Source: Prorocentrum cordatum (Eukaryota > Sar > Dinophyceae > Prorocentrales > Prorocentraceae). Taken from it: 64,000 nucleotides of DNA. Location: the NCBI GenBank assembly GCA_963575745.1, contig CAUYUJ010018888.1, forward strand, positions 112,501 to 176,500. The letters are read 5' to 3'. Below, piece after piece: positions 51,615 through 61,708 of the stretch; the first letter of the stretch is position 1; each line of letters begins with the position of its first letter. The notes under the pieces were generated by a model. The model did no database searches. It was not told where the DNA came from and saw nothing but the letters and a program-made list of their open reading frames with translations. A program made the translations under genes and the position numbers.

Positions 51615-52823
51615 ATGGCGCCTCCGCAGCAGCGCAGCGCCTACGTCAAGTGCTACTCCTGCTCGTATGCCTGGAACTGGAAGACCAAGCAGACGTGCTA
51701 CTGGTGTAGCAAAGCCTTGGCGCCGTGGACAGATGCCCCGCCTCCGGTTCAAGGAGCATGGGCGGCCCGCGTCACAGCCGCAGCCCAGGCCGAGTCCAAC
51801 TGCAAGGGAGGATGGGAACCGTGGTCTTCATGGCCCAAGTCCCGCCGCCGCCGCAGCAAGGGCAACGGCAAGGACCAAGAGGACGACTGGTGGGCCAGCA
51901 AGAACGACACCCCCAAGGCTCGCTCCGCAGAGGACATCCTGGCGGAGCTCCAGGCGATCGCCCCCCACATCGACAAGGCAGCCATCGACGGCATCAAGTC
52001 GCAGATTCCGCCGCCCCAGCCGCAGAAGCCAGCCGACCTCAACGACATCTACAGCCGCGCCCAGGCTACGGAGCGCCGCTGCAAGAACAACCTGGAGAGG
52101 CTGCTCGAAAGCGAGCAAAAGGCGCTCAGCTGGTACACCGAGCGCAAGCAGGCGTCGGAGGAGGCCGCCTACAAGTTGGCAGAAGCCCAGGCCGAGGCCC
52201 AAGCGGCTCTCGATGCACTCCAAGCCGCTCGCAAGGGCGGCACAGCTACTCCCACGCCGTCGCAGCAGAACCCGACGTTCAACCTCACCAGCCTCCTCGA
52301 GGACGGCGACATATCCATCGAAGCGGGTTCGGCGTTCGATCTCCAAGGCCTCGACATCGACGACAGCGACCGCCAAGCTTGGGAATCCCTCCAACAGCGC
52401 TTCGCCACGGAGCTCAAGGCCAAGGTCACGGAGCTCTTCGGCAACACCGCCAGCCGCATCAGCCAGCTCCGCGCAGAGGCCAGCACCATGCGCACGCGCT
52501 TCGCCTCCAAGCGACAGCGGTCTGACGAAGATGGACACGCCAGAGAGGGAGGTGGACCACCGCCCGCCGCCTCGGCTGCAGCAGGCGAACCCCCAGCGGC
52601 AGCCGCAGCGGACGCTGAGGGCACTGCGGCCTCTTCGCCAGCGGCGCCAAGCGATGAGCCTCCCGCACCTGCTGCTGGCGCTACTTCTGACGGCAGCTAT
52701 GCCACACAGCCTGTACCAGCGATCAACAAGGACCCCGACCTCGAAGACAAGGCACAGAAGATGCTCAGCCAGGTGCGCAAGCCCACTGCGACCGCCGCGG
52801 CTGGAGCGCAGCAGCCTCTTTAG
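51615..52823 (+). CDS. LINE B ORF1: zinc-knuckle, coiled-coil RNA-binding-type protein
   Basis: 402 residues from the ATG at 51,615 (MAPPQQRSAYVKCYSCSYAW); the in-frame ATG at 51,564 is less likely because the conserved part begins at 51,615. Cys pairs CYSC and CYWC with tryptophans make a small zinc motif near residues 13-32. Then comes a Lys/Arg-rich patch (PKSRRRRSKGNGK), a long charged helix (about 150-225, with repeated AEAQ), and an Ala/Pro-rich tail. ORF1 proteins of LINEs bind element RNA; the exact fold here is unknown. Stop TAG; ORF2 starts 92 bases later. Confidence 0.82.
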   Translation: MAPPQQRSAYVKCYSCSYAWNWKTKQTCYWCSKALAPWTDAPPPVQGAWAARVTAAAQAESNCKGGWEPWSSWPKSRRRRSKGNGKDQEDDWWASKNDTPKARSAEDILAELQAIAPHIDKAAIDGIKSQIPPPQPQKPADLNDIYSRAQATERRCKNNLERLLESEQKALSWYTERKQASEEAAYKLAEAQAEAQAALDALQAARKGGTATPTPSQQNPTFNLTSLLEDGDISIEAGSAFDLQGLDIDDSDRQAWESLQQRFATELKAKVTELFGNTASRISQLRAEASTMRTRFASKRQRSDEDGHAREGGGPPPAASAAAGEPPAAAAADAEGTAASSPAAPSDEPPAPAAGATSDGSYATQPVPAINKDPDLEDKAQKMLSQVRKPTATAAAGAQQPL

Positions 52824-52914
52824 CCGCCTACAACCCGACCCTGGACGGAATGGTGAGACGGGACGCCTACCGTCAGAGACCAAGAGCTATGACAACCCAC
52901 CGATCATCAATACA

Positions 52915-55900
52915 ATGGACGCAGTCCTCGACCCGTTCGACGAGCTGGCCGAGTTGGACGCCCACATCGACTTCGCAGTCACAGATCAGTACGCTACCGC
53001 CCCGCCCGAGACGCTGTCCTCGGTAGGGGGCGATGAGGCGGCACAGTCCGTCGACCCCGTGGCATGGGACCCAGGGCAGCCGCAGCGTGATGCGCGCGCC
53101 GACCCTGATGCCGCTCCGCCCGAGACGCTGTCCTCGGTAGGGAGCGATGAGACGGCCCAAGCTGTCGACATGCATGTGGCACAGGAACCAGGGGAGCCTT
53201 CGCCAAAGGCAAACCCTGATGCCGCCCCGCCCAAGACGCAGTCCTTGGTAGGGGGCGATGAGATGGCGAAAGCTGTCGACATGACCGCAGGGAAAGGCTC
53301 ATGGAAGCCCAGCAGCCCGAGAGCCGACCCCAGACCCGCCTACCAAGACGAATGCCCTACGAAGCCCACGCTGTCAGATCACTCCCTGTTCTTCTCCAAC
53401 ATTACTCAGTGGGGGCCACAGTCGGAGAAATGGCTGGCAGGGCCAGGCAAACAATATCAGATGGTAGCATTGGTTGAAACGCACATCTCGCCTGGAAAAG
53501 CGCCGCTCATCTACGACAAGCTAGCAGCGGACGGTTGGAGGATATCATCGACTACGGCCACGCCTACCAGCAGATCAGACGGAGGCAACACGGGTGGCGA
53601 GATCATCCTTTCCAGGTACCATGTCCAGGCCACCACGTTCAACCACCTCCGTGACCTTGCCATCTCCCAGCGCAGGCCCGACCCGTGCCGCGGCTTCGCG
53701 CCCATGGTATGGCGCAGACGCTCTGGCAACCTGGTCGTTATTGCAGCGCATCTGGAACCCCACAGGCAGATCGAGGGTGCAGTGCACGATAAGCTACTTT
53801 CGCTGGGAGCCTTCGTTACTATGCTCACGGACCCTTGGATCATCCTGGCCGATTGGAATATGACACCTGAGCAGCTCGCAGCGACAGAGTGGCTCGCCAA
53901 ATGGAATGCTACCATCGTGCGAGCGCCTGGACCCGCCACGTGCGACAAGGGCCAGGGACTCACGCTTGATTTCGCATTGGTCAAGACTGGCATCGAGCAC
54001 ACGATCTCCATTCGCCAGTGCCCCACCGTACCCTGGGCCACCCATGTTGGCCTTGAAGTTCGAGCAGGCAGTGCAGACCCCTGGTGGTATCAGTCGATCC
54101 ATACTCCCAGGGCATTCCCCACAGTGGACAGACCCAGGATCCCACCAGACCCCAACAGCAAGACCGCCATTAAGAAACGTAAAACAGCAGAAGCTCGAGC
54201 AGCACGCCTACGCGATCTACCTCCTGAGCTCCAACAAGCAGCAGCACAACTCCAGCCACAAGACGAGCCCGCAGCACAGGTACCTATCCCTTATGCTATC
54301 CCGATGGACTTGTGGGAAGAACAATGGCAGGAAGCGGTACCCACACGTTGTAAGCAGCCTCACGCGCACTTCGCGTACAGACACTGGGTGCGCGACGCCG
54401 ACGACCTCAACCTCAAGTACGCCAAATGGGTCACGGCGCTCGAGAACACCATGATCAGCCACCACCAGATCGACCCGAAGGAAGCCGCAGCATACACAGG
54501 CCGAGCCCAAGGCTACCAGTTATCTTGGAAGAAGACAGCCGCCGCCCCAGGCCGCGTACACGTACGTGACCCTCAGTCGGAATGGTGGGCAATCACGCTC
54601 ACCCTCATCAAGCGCTACGCTGCGCTTCACGACAAGCCCAAGCACACAGCGCTCATGCAGCAGCAGGCCTCCATCATCCAGCAGCGCGCGGACCACTTCA
54701 ACACTCACATGCACGACCTCCAGTTCGAGAAGGATGAGGACACCATCTTCCGCTGGTTTGCACTCCTCTGGGCCCCGCACTTGGACAAGGATGACACCGA
54801 CGACTTGGTCACTATTACCGCTACTTGGGCCTCCAGAGCGCTCTCCGCCGCCCTCGCCAAGTCCAAGAGGGCCTACGGGGCTTGGCTCGCCAAGCAATGG
54901 AAGCACCGCCCTGGAGTACTACACGCCCATGTCAAGCCAGCGCCCGTACGTCACATCGAGGCCTACACGACCAACCTGACCATCGCCGACCCCACCGTTA
55001 TCATGGACAACAAGAAGCAACAATGGCAACAAGTATGGCAAGCCACCGAGACCCCCGACGACATCCTACAGGCCCTGCCAAAGGCCAAGGCAGCAGCCGC
55101 TCGTCAACCGCTCGAGCCCATCACAGCCGAGATCGTACACCGCTTTCACGGCCGCATGCCACCCAGTAAAGCACACGGAGTTGACGCCCTAGGGCCTCGC
55201 GACCTCCATCGACTACCAGAACCAGCAGTCGAAGCTTATGCAGATATCCTCAACTCAGTAGAGCAAGCAGGCATCTGGCCACTACAAATTTCAGGCACTA
55301 TTGCAGCTCTCGCCGCCAAGAAGTCTGGAGGCGACAGGGTCCTCGGCATGCTACCTCATATGGCCAGACTCTGGTCTCGCATTAGATCGACTGCATCGGC
55401 AGCCTGGACGCAAGGACTGGACGACTTTTGGACTACAGCCATCAAAGGCTCCTCAGCTCTCCAAGCCGCCCTACATAGGGCCTTGTTAGACGAGACAGCC
55501 TCAGCACTTGGCATACAGTCGGCAACCTTGCTATTAGACATCCAGAAGTTCTACGACAATATTAAGCTCGCCAACCTCATCATGGTCGGCCTCAACTGCG
55601 GCTTTCCCCCCATCATTCTATTACTGGAAGTGCAGCTATACATGGCGCCCAGATTCTTGCGCAGTCGACAATGGGTGAGTATGCCTATCTTCGCCTCCAA
55701 AGGCATCATTGCAGGCTCCCCTCACGGCACCACCTTGGCACGACTCATTTTACTACCAATTCTACGGCAAGCCCAAGCGCAGGCAGAGCTTGCCCAGATG
55801 TGGACCTTCGTAGACGACACTGTTCTTCGAGTCGAAGGAGTCCTACGTGCTCTACAGAAGCACCTCCCCCGTGCCGCCAAGACGCTCTGCGACGGTTTAA

Positions 55901-56271
55901 AGGAGTTCGAGCTGCCTGTCTCAGACAAGACTGTCCTCATCGGCTCCACCCCCAAGGTCCGCCAATCGCTAGCCAAGAAGATGCGGCAGTACGACATCCC
56001 AGTTACTGCGACCGCCACGGCCGTCGACCTCGGAGTTGACGCGGCAGCGGCTACTCGACGGGTACAAGCCAAAGCCAGGAAGCGACAGAGCTCAGCCACA
56101 GCTAGGTCCCAGAAGGAGTATTCGGACATCAGGTGCACGGCCTCGCTCGGCACGCTCTACTACGATGGCGGCGTCAGGCCGCCATTGCTGCCACGGGAGC
56201 AGCAGCGGGCCGATGCCTCACTTCCCTCCTCGGCGCCACCTTTGACGGCATGGACCCAGGAGTTTCCCTAA
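52915..56271 (+). pseudogene. LINE B ORF2, first part: endonuclease and reverse transcriptase
   Basis: The ATG at 52,915 opens MDAVLDPFDELAELDAHIDF. The same frame is open upstream through ORF1, but that part is only the shadow of ORF1. Three repeats of (A/T)PPETLSSVGGDE-type sequence lie at residues 20-120. The APE endonuclease follows, with VETH (E188), LADWN (D313, N315), TLDF (D352) and WATH (H377). A linker runs from about 480 to 740, then RT: GVDAL at 755, motif A LLLDIQKFYD (D875), motif B AGSPHGTT (934-941) and motif C FVDD (D967, D968). The reading frame leaves the true path near 56,165-56,180, where frame 3 takes over; the annotated end at 56,271 is a stop in the wrong frame. Confidence 0.9.
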
Positions 56272-57371
56272 GGATCGAATTCATCGAGGCTTGGCTTCAG
56301 CACTGGATACGCCACCCGAGCACGCACGCCAGGATCATCAGAGCCTGGCCAAGGATCAAGACCACCTTGCTCGCCGCAGGCCCCAAGCTGTGGTGCAAGG
56401 TCAAGGGACCCACAGGCGCGGCCATCGCGACCCTGCTGGAGGCCAGTTGGGAGCCGACCTCAGCTACCACGTGGAGGCGTACGAAGGACGGCTACATTGA
56501 GGAGTGGAACCTCCCCCCTGCCGATGACCCTGACCTCCTCGACGCCGACATCCGCACAGTATTGCAGGACCTCAGCGAGGATTTACACAGGCTCCTCTGG
56601 ACCCGGGCCGCTACGCATGCCCATGGCGACACGCTGGCTGGAGGCGCAGACATGGTCACTATCCGCATTGAACAAAGGAGGTTCCTCGCAAACGGTGACT
56701 TCAGCGACTGGGCCCTCAACAACACCATCATCAGCGGAGGACAATGGACCAGAGACCGCCTCCACAACGCGGGCTACCAGATCGACAAGAATTGCGACCG
56801 ATGCAGCGCTGGAGTTCCTGAAACCTTGTTTCACCGAATGTGGCAGTGCGAGGCGAATGTGGGACCCGAGTTTGAGGCCAGTGACAAGTTACTACCGCGA
56901 GCCGTGGCGGGGGTCGACGCCGACCCCGCCTTGTGGCTCCGTGGCATTCCCTCTGTCGCTCTCACTACGCCCGCGTTCGAGCCATTGACTGGGAGGGACG
57001 GGTGGGAGTTTGTTGGTGCGGTGCGGGAGGGACTGCCGTCGTGGGAAGGAGCTCGTAACGCTGAGGGCGAGTTGTTTCTTTTTGGTGACGGGTCTGGCGG
57101 AGCCTTCTCCGACGACGTCAGGCGACGGCGCGTTGGTTCTGGCCTCGCGGCCCTCCGATGGGACCCTCCCTCGGCCTCCTGGACCCTCCACGCGGGCCTC
57201 CTTGCCCCCCTCCCAGGCCCCCGCCAGACCGTCCCAAGAGGCGAATTGCACGCGTTTTGCCTGGCACTTGAGACGTGCCAGCAGGATTTCACGTTTGTTA
57301 CAGATCACTTAGCCCTGCAGCGCGGTTGGCAGAATGGCAGATGTCTCAGACCAGGCAGCCTTAGGAGGTAA
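56180..57371 (+). pseudogene. LINE B ORF2, second part: thumb/connection and RNase H start
   Basis: Frame 3 from about 56,180 continues ORF2 (RRQAAIAATGAAAGRCLTS, then the stretch around EEWNLPPADDPDLLDADI). CDRCSAGVPETLFHRMWQC is a cysteine motif that also exists in LINE A. RNase H begins with GDGSGG near 57,086 and has RGELHAF (Glu) near 57,240 and TDHLAL (Asp) near 57,303. Near 57,330 the true path moves on to frame 1. Confidence 0.85.
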
Positions 57372-58236
57372 GAATAAGAATGGGGATCTCTGGCTGAGAA
57401 TTCGGCACCTCGTGCAGGATCGACCTGGCGGCGGCTCCTCGGTCACGGTGCTCTGGACCCCATCTCACGCCGATCCCCAGACTTTGCATGGTTTCCAAAA
57501 ATTTCTTGCTCTCGGCAACCAGCAAGCCGACGAGCTCGCGGGAAGCGCGGCCCACAAGTCGGCCACCCTTGCCCTCCCGCCTGTCCCCAGGACCGATGAA
57601 TACGACGCTATCGCAGCCATTGTCCGTCAGAGGGCACGACTGATCCTACGTTCCTTAGGCAAGAATTCAGAGCCTCGAGGACTGTGGCCAGAGAGGCAAC
57701 CCACCCAGGAGGCAGCCCCTCGTTCTCTGTTGCAGACCGCGATCGCGGCTTCTCAGCACAAATTCGAGCGGTGTGCAGACAAATGGCGATGCTCTGCCTG
57801 CCTCATCATCGTCGACGCTTGCCACGTTATTCCTGCTGCCGCCACGGAGTGTGCACCGCCTTGCCCCCTTCCCGAGTTTGCTGCGTGTGGCGAGGTGCTG
57901 TGGTCGCGGGGTCCCCGCGTGATCAGTGGCAAGGCGATACACCCCTCCCACATGTTGGCCACCATCCCCAAGTGGCAAATGTTCTTCTGTGTGAAGTGCG
58001 GCCACACGGCCACGCACCAGGTTAAAAGCCTACTTTTGCCTTGCCCTCTCTCCCACCAAGTGGGAGAGCGCAGGGCCCTGGGACCCACTGGCAAAGGCTT
58101 CGAAAACCTCAGCAGGATCAGGCGAGGCCTCCACCCGTCCAGATCGGGTCCCAGCAAGTCAGTTCTAGAGGCTTTGCACGTTTCGGCAGCCGAAGCCGCG
58201 ATCGGTTCCTACGCGGCGGGTGCTGCCTCCGAGTAA
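57334..58236 (+). pseudogene. LINE B ORF2, third part: RNase H end and C-terminal zinc ribbon
   Basis: Frame 1 gives VLWTPSHADP and NQQADELAGSAA, the last RNase H motifs with the final Asp, then a tail with CSAC and later FFCVKCGHTATH before a lone Cys, a ribbon-like Cys/His cluster. ATG 57,334 is internal and not a real start. Stop TAA at 58,234-58,236. The 3' region to about 58,362 has no further frame. Confidence 0.83.
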
Positions 58237-58362
58237 ATTGTGAGGCCAGGGGGGCCTGTCGCGGTGTGCCGTGGGATGTCGCCCCCCACGGCCCTCCGAG
58301 AAATATTGGATGGCCCCCCTGGCATCTCTGGGTTCTGAACGGACTACGTCCGATTGCTCCAC

Positions 58363-58545
58363 TCCACTCCACTCCTCCTCCTCCTCCCCTCCTCCTCTCC
58401 TCCTCCTCCCTCCTCCCTCCTCCTCCCTCCTCCCCCTCCTCCCTCCTCCTCCTCCCTCCTCCCCCCTCCTCCTCCTCCCCCTCCCTCCTCCTCCTCCTCC
58501 TCCTCCTCCTCCTCCTCCTCCTCCTCCCTCCCCCCTCCTCCTGGC
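58363..58545 (+). repeat. (TCC)n tract directly after LINE B
   Basis: cactccactccactcctcctcctcc passes into TCC with CCC and CTCCCTCC interruptions, in the same orientation as the tract at 51,386. Confidence 0.9.
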
Positions 58546-58916
58546 AGCTTTGGCAAGCGCCATTGTTGTAACAATCATATCGTCGGATTAGTGGGACGGG
58601 CGAAAAAGAGCCGGCGCTCGTTTTCTGCGATTCTGGAGGTTTGGGTTCTTCGTCCTCTTGCAAAGTAGACACCCCGGGCGTGTCTTGGGGTGTGCTCGGG
58701 CCAGCATGTCGAGGCGGGTTCGGCCACGGTCACGAGGCCCAACACGAGCCCAACGCGCAAAGCAGAACCATCGGACCCTCGAAGCTGCAGCCAAGACGTT
58801 AGAGCAAGGACGCGTTCGAGTTCATGCGGGGCTCTGGTTCTCGGACCTTTCCTCCGATCTGGGTCGGCGGCCCTGCTCTTGGCCGAGGCCCGCCGTGGCC
58901 AGAAGAGCCCCCTCCG

Positions 58917-58974
58917 CGCCTCCTCCTCTTCCTCCTCCTCCTCCTCCTCCTCCTCCTCCTCCTCCTCCTCCTCG
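58917..58974 (+). repeat. (TCC)n microsatellite
   Basis: TCC tract of about 55 bases, separate from the one flanking LINE B. Confidence 0.9.
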
Positions 58975-59106
58975 CGTCCGCCGTGGTAGCACGACGACTG
59001 CAGGTCCTCGATCTTCCTTTTCCTCCCGACGAGCACCCTGGGCGACCCCTGGGGGGGGGAGGGCGCAGCAGGAGGAGGAGGACCGGCAGGTTGAGGGGCA
59101 GTAGCA

Positions 59107-59262
59107 TTAAGTCGGGCGTGTCCCCCTTCAGGAGGAATATTCAAAAAGGATCGACAAGTAGCCCGGTGGTGATTTTGGGAGTATTTTTGCATTTGGGGGG
59201 TATTTCTGACTGTGTTTAGTTTTTCGTCCAAGCTCCGCCTGTAGGGGGACATGCCCGACCTA
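59107..59262. mobile_element. R3 MITE, copy 6
   Basis: TTAAGTCGGGCGTGTCCCCC at the left, GGGGGACATGCCCGACCTA at the right. Confidence 0.87.
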
Positions 59263-59376
59263 CCAGCAGCAGGAGAGGGGCAGCGCCAGGAGCGGCGGGA
59301 GCAGCGGGGGGGCTGGAGGCCTCTGGCCGCGGGCCCCGCGCCAGCTGGTGGCCAGCGTTCAGGGGCAACGATGGGG

Positions 59377-59753
59377 TTAAGTCGGGCCTGTCCCTCTAGA
59401 GACTGTTTTTTCTAGGTCCAGCGATAACCCGGGTTATCGGGCTTGCCCCCCTCCCCCCCCCCTAGGATAACCTAACCTTGCCGGTTGAGCAGGTCCGGGG
59501 TGGGGGAGCGTAGGCATATGCAGGGCTGCCCACAGCGCGAAGGTTAGGTTATCGGCCGGCCTCCTCCTCCCCCCAGAAAACCCGGATTATCGCCGATTCC
59601 CAAAAACGTCTCCTACAGGAGGAATATTCAGAAATAGGCCAAAACATACTCAGGGAACGATTTTTCTCTATTGGTGAGTATCTTTGGCGTATGTTTAGGG
59701 TATTTGTTATTTTTCGTTCAAAATCCGCCTATCGGGGGACACACCCGACCTAA
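59377..59753. mobile_element. R3 MITE, copy 7, split by another element
   Basis: Left end TTAAGTCGGGCCTGTCCCTC at 59,377-59,396; the R3 sequence resumes at about 59,608 with cctacaggaggaatattc and ends acacacccgacctaa. Confidence 0.78.
59418..59604. mobile_element. Insert in R3 copy 7, GCGATAACCCGGG ends
   Basis: Left ccagcgataacccgggttatc, right acccggattatcgcc, inverted. A second inner pair is ggataacctaacctt and aaggttaggttatcgg. AT/GC-mixed, no ORF. Confidence 0.68.
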
Positions 59754-59756
59754 CGA

Positions 59757-60073
59757 TAGGGGGGGATAGGCAAGGGGTGGGGATGCATCGACCCCCAATC
59801 GTTAACGGGCGAAGAGCGGTACAAAATACGCTTTTTCGCTGTCGGGGGCGCTTGTCCCAGGGCGGCTGGAAAGTTTATACCCTTACGGTGGCACGCCAAG
59901 GTATAAACTGTCCAGCCGCCCTGGGACAGGCGCCCCCTGCGGCGGAACAGTTTTTCTTTTATCCAGTTCCTCGCCCGCTAACATCACCCATCGATCGCCG
60001 ATAGGGGCCTGATAGCCCCATCCAGCCCAGTAACGTGCGGATTCACTATCGGGGGCCCATCGTCAATCTTCAG
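59757..60073. repeat. R2 element, copy 5, split by a hairpin MITE
   Basis: ggggatgcatcgacccccaat at the left. After the insert (59,801-59,982) the R2 body resumes with gatcgccgataggggcctga. The right terminus is lost near 60,073. Confidence 0.7.
59801..59982. mobile_element. ~180-bp hairpin MITE inside R2 copy 5
   Basis: Left gttaacgggcgaagagcgg and gcgcttgtcccagggcggct + ggaaagtttatacc; right, inverted, gttagcgggcgaggaac and gcgcctgtcccagggcggct + ggacagtttatacc. Arms of about 75 bases leave almost no loop. Confidence 0.85.
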
Positions 60074-60236
60074 CCACGCGCAGAGGGGGGTGGGGGGAGG
60101 GGAGGGCTTCTTAGGAGCACCCCTGCTTCTTAGAAGGCGCGGGCCTTCTCTACAGACGTAGGGCCGGCGCCTTCTCAGAAACGGCCTCCTTCTAAGACGC
60201 CCCCCCCCTCGCTCCACCCCCCTGGTGCGCACCGCC
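60068..60236. repeat. R8 element, copy 2
   Basis: cagccacgcgcagaggggggt to ctggtgcgcaccgcca. Close to copy 1 at 41.1 kb over its whole length. Confidence 0.75.
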
Positions 60237-60257
60237 AAGATGCACGGGCCACGTGTC

Positions 60258-60420
60258 TCAGGAGGGAAAGAAACACACAGACACAATTATTCGTCGATTC
60301 CCAGGAAAATATGGGAAAATATGGGAAGTGGGGGGGAAGACAAAAACCCAGAAAATATGAGGAAATATGGGGAATATGTTTATTTGTGTGTATTTATTTG
60401 TGTGTCCTGGGGCCCCTTCA
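60258..60420 (+). repeat. R4 element, copy 4
   Basis: tcaggagggaaagaaacaca to cctggggccccttca. Very close to copy 5. Confidence 0.87.
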
Positions 60421-60644
60421 GTGTCACTGATTCCAGGTCGATGTGTCCCCCGCTCTGCCCATCCCCCCCTGGCGCTGCCCCTCGAGCGTGGGCTCTCGCC
60501 TGTGGTCGCAGCGGCGGCATCGGCCTCCAGCACACGCGCTCCAGCGAGCGTGCGCGCACCTGCCGCCTCCTGTGCCCCCGTCCGCTCCCTGGCGCCCCTG
60601 GTTTCGATGCTCGTTTTGGGGACCTTCCTGGGGGCCACCTAATG

Positions 60645-60770
60645 GATCTGTTCGACTCAGGTTCGACTCAAGTTCGACTCAGGTTCGACTCAGGTTCGAC
60701 TCAGGTTCGACTCAGGTTCGACTCAGGTTCGACTCATGTTCGACTCAGGTTCGACGCAGCTTCGACGCTC
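60645..60770 (+). repeat. Tandem 11-bp repeat GGTTCGACTCA
   Basis: About eleven units with aagttcgactca and catgttcgactca variants. The only 11-bp array of this sequence in the window. Confidence 0.9.
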
Positions 60771-60884
60771 GAGTGAAGCGAGTGGCTGCAGGAAGGTCCC
60801 CAGAATGAGCATCTAACCTGGTGAGACCGCGACTCAGAGCAGGGAAGCTGCACCCACACCTCTGCCCCCTTCCCTCGATTTCCC

Positions 60885-60990
60885 CTTTTTGGGGCCTCCT
60901 GGGAGGTCCTCGTCGCCACCGCTGGATTCGCCTCGGAATCCTGGTCAGAACGCACCCCAGGAGAGGTCCAGGGAGCATCGGCACCGGCAC
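60885..60990 (+). repeat. Uninterrupted copy of the host repeat split at 24.4-24.85 kb
   Basis: gggcctcctgggaggtcctc, gtcgccaccgctggattcgc and cctcggaatcctggtcagaa + cgcaccccagga are contiguous here. At 24.4-24.85 kb the same sequence is split by R4 and by a MITE. Confidence 0.72.
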
Positions 60991-61287
60991 CCGTTCGTTC
61001 CCCCAACGACGGCTGTAGCTCCTCGATCTTCCCTCCCCTCCTCCCGACGAGCACCCCCCCTCGCCCTTGACAGCCGCTAGTGTGTTCAGACTGGTCGATT
61101 GGAATGGCCAGCGCCCTTCGGCGACGCATCTCTATCTCTAACGTGGCAGTTGCTTTAGGAGTGTTTCCCTGGGGCAAGAGAAGAGCAAACAGCAATCAAC
61201 TCCAGGACCAAACAGCGAAAACAAGTTCTTTCTAATTGCGAAAAGCAGCAACAGAACAGCATATCAAAAAGCAATCCCCCGTCCGAG

Positions 61288-61381
61288 GGCGATCCCCTGG
61301 GCGAGTGCCGGGTCTCGCCCGAGGGCTTCGGCTGGATGACGCGCTGCCTGTGCCGGCTGGCGCGGCACTTCTGCGACGGGC
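61288..61381 (+). CDS. HDAC-like gene, exon J
   Basis: Reads GDPLGECRVSPEGFGWMTRC, then LCRLARHFCDG(R). GDPLG-C-V-PEG----T is the block that follows GFDA in HDACs. Acceptor gtccgag^ggc. The right end is uncertain: a GC donor within gacgggcgcgcgc (61,379-61,382) fits the pattern. The frame stays open past it into DVLDIMEVAMEQM, which has no HDAC counterpart. Confidence 0.88.
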
Positions 61382-61708
61382 GCGCGCGCGCGCGCGTCCC
61401 TCGGCCGGCCCGGCCGGCGGGGAGGCCCCCCGACGTCCTGGACATCATGGAAGTCGCCATGGAGCAGATGGGGTCTCGAGGGAAGCGGATCCTGGGGTTT
61501 CGCGTAGTTTTCGGGCTCTCTCGGAGCCTTCCGCGGGCACCAGGGCTGTCCATACACGGCTCCAGACGAAGAGTGGGTGGTGGGGAAAGCCCACGCGATC
61601 CAGGACCCGTGTCCCTGAGGACCCGTCTGTTTCGCGAAGAGGCGAAGACGGAGTTGGCATCGAAGGTTTTCCGGCGTTCTTTTTGTTTGGGGGGAGGGGC
61701 TCCATGGG

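Larger units (their letters stand above)
51453..58370 (+). mobile_element. LINE B: almost full-length non-LTR retrotransposon with spliced-leader 5' end
   Basis: About 6.9 kb: spliced leader, 140-nt leader, ORF1 (51,615-52,823), ORF2 in three frames (52,915-58,236) and a ~130-nt 3' part. (TCC)n lies on both sides in the same orientation (51,386-51,452 and from about 58,363), so the element seems to sit within a TCC tract. No poly(A) tail is visible. Two frame changes in ORF2 make this copy probably inactive, but it is young enough to keep all domains. Confidence 0.88.
47957..61287 (+). other. HDAC-like intron I/J, 13.3 kb, GC-AG, containing LINE B
   Basis: Begins GCGCCTC, ends gtccgAG. It holds an R10 copy, GGA and TCC tracts, a GGGGCCC minisatellite, the complete LINE B, three R3 copies, nested R2, R8, R4 and an 11-bp tandem repeat. 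Only the element's own genes are coding. 48,600-50,160 has no recognised repeat apart from a gttattcg/ttcgcgg pair near 48,830 and 48,920. Confidence 0.78.

Noticed and set aside
51475-52830. First 450 codons of the 1598-codon open frame starting right after the spliced leader
   Set aside because: This part is the other-frame shadow of ORF1: Arg/Ser/Pro-rich, no family likeness. The real ORF2 starts at 52,915.
57334-57342. ATG at 57,334 as start of an independent gene
   Set aside because: It lies inside RNase H; the frame is the continuation of ORF2 after an indel.
61390-61480. Extension of exon J with DVLDIMEVAMEQM
   Set aside because: No HDAC domain has this segment at that point; the frame probably just runs into the intron after a GC donor.
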